This document shows positions 60,642-64,000 of a stretch of DNA of 64,000 nt, one piece after another; the first letter of the stretch is position 1; the number at the start of each line of letters is the position of its first letter. A model generated the notes under the pieces. It made no database searches and was not told where the DNA came from. It saw nothing but the letters and a program-made list of their open reading frames with translations. The translations under genes were made by a program, and so were the position numbers. Where the stretch lies: positions 22,135,190 through 22,199,189 of the forward strand of contig CM068553.1 in assembly GCA_035048495.1 (NCBI GenBank), in the 5' to 3' direction. The stretch comes from Euptelea pleiosperma. Taxonomy: Eukaryota > Streptophyta > Magnoliopsida > Ranunculales > Eupteleaceae.

Positions 60642-61314
60642 CTGTATTACATAGATGAAAAATGGTCAGTGTGCGTTCGATCAGCAACTATAATGGTGCA
60701 CTTGGCGGATGCCCATAGAAGTACAAACCTTCAAACAACACAATCACATGATATATGAAGTTATCATGATTGAGAATCATAAATAAACTATAATCTCAAA
60801 TTTATATCTCAATTAAAAAAAATTCTATTTAATTGAAGTTGATGTTTGTTCACCTAGCATGGTTCAATATTATGATATATTTTAAAACTTTGTTTTCATT
60901 TTAAGTTGATAGTAGCTCTGAATAGTATGGTTCAGTATTATATTACATTTATATTAAACTAGCGGAGGGGCATGTGTGATGCACGTGCTCTTTGATTAAT
61001 GGAACTGGACTTAAAAAGGGATTTTTTTAAATAGAGATTATAATTAAACTTTTTAATGTCACTTTTGCATTCTCAATTCCATGACCTGAAATTTTCCATG
61101 ACCAAAAGAACATGTTATAGGTATCTAGCCCAAGATATCTTTGCTCCTTCGGATTGGCCATGAGCAAGAGAAGATGTTAATTAACTTCTAATTAAAGTAG
61201 GAAACTATAAAAATAGGAATAACAGAATGTAAAATTTGGGGAACGAATACAGGAAAAAATGAAGAAACTCATGTCGACACATCACTATAGTGTCAACGAA
61301 CCTACCGTGTAACA

Positions 61315-61784
61315 AGGACACACCACTATAGTGTTTTTTGTCATGTCAGACATGTCAACACATCAACACGCATGTCGACGCATCACGATATACATTCAAA
61401 CACATGGCCGTGTCACTCTTAATTTAACAAATTTTTATATAAAATTGATTTCTGAAAGAGGGTTGGTGTGTTCCATCCTCCATATAATACTTTTTTAAGT
61501 TGTTAAACATAGCTATAATTGTTTAATAGTTTTCCCTTTTATAAATCTACTTATATTTAATATGTTATTGGATAGCTCTATGGTAAGTAGAAATATTTTC
61601 TGGCCTAAAAGATTTCTTTTACTTGTCATATATTTCTTTCCTTTGGTTTTATTTAAAAAAAACTTCTGGTTTAAATTAAGCTAAATATTATGTTATACTA
61701 TATGTGTATGAACGTGTCCACATATTGGGCTTCTTAACGGGGCCGTGTCAAACACTGACACACGTGTCCGTGTTGTTTACATAG
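61315..61784. mobile_element. Third MITE of the CTATGTAACAAGG family
   Basis: Ends CCGTGTAACAAGGACAC (61315) and GTGTTGTTTACATAG (61784) are diverged forms of the terminal repeats at 52118-52505. The interior shares AAATTGATTTCT and GGTTGGTGTGTTCCATCCTC with that copy. No matching target duplication remains. Confidence 0.7.
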
Positions 61785-62888
61785 AAATTTGCTATTTCCA
61801 AAAGCTAGAAGGCTTTGGACTTATTGTTCGTATACCTCCATCCTTTGCTGGAACTCTTCTGCTTTTCATCTAATTCCACCAAAAATATTTACTTACGGGT
61901 CTTTTTGGTGTTGGATCTCAAGACAGTTTAAGACCTAGATGGTTGGGGAAGTTATCAATTTGGTTGAGGTGGGATGGGTATTTGCGCATGGGAGAAAATA
62001 AGAAAGAGAGATGTTTATGTGATCATGTATAACTGTTTTGATGAAGTTATTGTTTTCTTTTAAAGAGGAACATGGAGAGAGGTTTTAAAAAATGATTAGA
62101 AGGTGGGTTAACTTGGTATGTTTTCATTGGTTGTTTGTTAAAAGGGTTTGGTCTTTGAGTTCTACTCAAACTTTCCAAGGAAAAGTAAAACTAACAGTTG
62201 TAACTACTCAAACCCTTCCCTCTCTTTTTCACTCTCCTAAAAACTCCTAGAACTGTTCCCTCTTCCCACTCTCCAAAAACCATTCCTCAAACCATTCCCT
62301 ATCTTTGCTAAAATGGCAAATTTGTCCTTGTTATTTTAACCAAACACTTTATGCTCAATGGGCAATTTCGTAAGAAACCCTTTTTTTGACCATTTACTTT
62401 ACAAATGGGCTCTATATGGTTGCAGTGAATAAGTTTTCTAGAAATAATTTTCGCATATAAATGTGATAACTTTTTCGGCATCACCACTTTCTGACATACA
62501 AATGCTTTATTTTTTGTAAAACGTTTTGCTGATTACCATGCAGAGCAATAGTATAGATAAATTTGTACAAGTAGGAACATATCTTAACACAATCTGATTT
62601 CCAGTCACGAGATGAGTACATAATAAAACTAATGAATTTAGTTGGGAGTATATAAAGCTGAACTTCTACAAATGTAGCTGGAAAAATGATGCAAGAGCAT
62701 CCTTCTGTGGTAGTCCTCAGCTACACCGAATCAATGCAAAGCCAAGCAAGTGGACCCCACAAGCAATTGTTTGTTTAATTGGGACTTTGCTAATTATAGA
62801 TATAATTTGTTTCAAAATAGCATATCTTATTTGAGATTAAACAAGTAGTAAAATAGTAGGAGTTTATTATTTTAGTTTGATAAACAAG

Positions 62889-63300
62889 GTTTAAAAAGGC
62901 TAGTTCGGGTACTGAGGCAGTTTGCTTCCAGAAGGCGAGGCATAGCCTCGAGGCGGTGTTGAAGCATAAGCCACATTTAAGCTTCATCTTCAAATAAAAG
63001 TTGCTTGAAAAATTAGGGATGAAAGTTTAGATTTAGGGTCTTTTACAAAATAAAAGGTTTTAGAAAACAAAATTAAGGCCTTTTAGGTCGCTTTAATCAT
63101 AAAGGATTGTTATATTGAAAAAAAGAGCAGAAAAATAAAAAATAAGAGGTTATGATTTCAGGTTTTATCGTGTAAAAGTGAGGTTATAGCCTCATGGCCT
63201 CAATGATTGAGGCTTAAGCCTCATAACTGACCAATAAGGCTATAGGCTTGAGGCTGTTTCTTGGATCCTCGAGGCGTAGCCTCAAAAAGCCTTTTTAAAC
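62889..63300. mobile_element. Non-autonomous element with GTTTAAAAAGGCT ends
   Basis: 412 bp with perfect 13-bp terminal inverted repeats GTTTAAAAAGGCT. The interior is built of short GAGGC/GCCTC palindromic repeats. Flanking bases (ATAAACAAG and ATTAGAAAG) match only weakly as a 9-bp duplication. Confidence 0.6.
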
Positions 63301-63517
63301 ATTAGAAAGTTTTGAAAATATGATTGTAATCTTTGATTTTATTCATGAAGAGTTCGTGATTAATGAAGAAATTTGCTTTGGGAGTGATTTCCAAAAGTTG
63401 CACGGTGTGATGCCTTGCAAAGAAGAATGATTTTCATCAAAGGAGTTATTCCTTCAACCCAGTGGAGTGCTTTCACCAAACCCCCTATTTGATCGAAAAA
63501 CCCGTGCTACATCAATT

Positions 63518-63529
63518 TGGTATCAAAAT
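63518..63529 (+). other. Possible degenerate copia primer site
   Basis: TGGTATCAAAAT resembles the tRNA-iMet primer site TGGTATCAGAGC and follows CTACATCAATT, which often ends copia LTRs. If real, a copia remnant extends right from here. The following frame (63467-63889) has no gag motif. Confidence 0.3.
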
Positions 63530-64000
63530 CGAATTTCCTATTGTCTATTACCGCTTCAACCATTGACATCGTGTGTTTTGCTATTTCCACTGCGATCAGC
63601 ATGCATCATCATAATCGTTGTTCATCACTATCATAATCGTTTGTGCAAACCAACATGCCCTCTACAAGCCACCGTGCTGCACTCGATCATCACACCTAAT
63701 CGTTTCACACATCAAGCATCGCACAAAAAAATCACCAACGTATTTGATTTGTTTGTAGCCGACCTGATCTGTTGTGCACGATCCCATCATTCATCATGTT
63801 TGTACACTTCATTCTTTGCTACAATAGTTCCGAACACATCACCGACTAGCACTGCAACCATTTATGCTAGATTATCATCATCACATTAAATGTTAAACCA
63901 TTTATCACTGTTGTGCGAAAGGAGTTTCAAGTTTGTGTTTCTGGAGACCTCGTAGTTGATCAACCACGTCGCTGGAGTTCGCATGATTTCTGACAATGTT

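Larger units (their letters stand above)
60642..64000 (-). other. Upstream intron of the Rab gene, no exon found
   Basis: The 3.36 kb beyond the DDSYLESY exon must contain intron, since the exon has a clean acceptor site and the preceding P-loop exon (GDSGVGKS) is not found up to the window end. It holds a MITE of the intron 6 family (61315-61784), another element with terminal inverted repeats (62889-63300), and a possible copia primer-site remnant near 63518. Confidence 0.6.

Overview
This window is nuclear DNA from a flowering plant. The evidence is two intron-containing plant genes with GT-AG splice sites, and a dense nest of Ty3/gypsy and Ty1/copia LTR retrotransposons with plant-type primer sites, zinc-knuckle gags and polymerase motifs. 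I cannot place the species. Nothing prokaryotic (operon, CRISPR array or defence locus) is present.

Positions 1-45750 (about 70% of the window) are nested, mostly dead retroelements. From left to right: a Sirevirus-type copia gag on the minus strand with its 5' LTR (1586-10719), broken twice by solo LTRs of one ~2.7 kb family (A 2854-5753, B 7816-10488); a decayed Ty3/gypsy chromovirus between an antisense LTR fragment and its own 3' LTR (10720-16890); a near-identical inverted repeat of 4.9 kb (16891-21797 versus 29555-34447) around a 7.8 kb spacer. That spacer holds the internal region of a large element without pol, with a tRNA-Asp primer site and a proline/glutamine-rich ORF of unknown function. 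The right arm runs into a full Tat-lineage gypsy gag-pol (33363-41393), whose integrase is interrupted by a solo LTR that itself carries a Sirevirus solo LTR. The Tat element then continues with a 154-bp tandem array, an antisense ORF region, a polypurine tract and a 3' LTR with a TATA box (to 45750).

Positions 45751-64000 are gene space. A seven-exon gene on the plus strand (47474-53496) encodes a complete 367-residue RGG-box mRNA-binding protein of the HABP4/SERBP1 (Stm1) family. Converging on it is a Rab1/RABD2-type small GTPase on the minus strand (56852-60641, six exons); its first exon, with the P-loop, lies beyond the right edge. Introns of both genes carry members of one MITE family with 19-bp terminal inverted repeats, and the Rab gene carries an intronic ~190-bp minisatellite.

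The most unusual observations are: the young inverted repeat whose arms hold the same LTR insertion in two states (5' LTR with internal DNA versus solo LTR); the family of very long LTRs with a conserved GGAGTTGCAG/CTGCAACTCC hairpin, TTC arrays and, in one member, a tRNA-like segment; a paralogous empty site that proves one insertion; and an array of the palindrome CCAATCGATTGG in Sirevirus LTRs. All coordinates were read by eye, and no alignment or database search was run.
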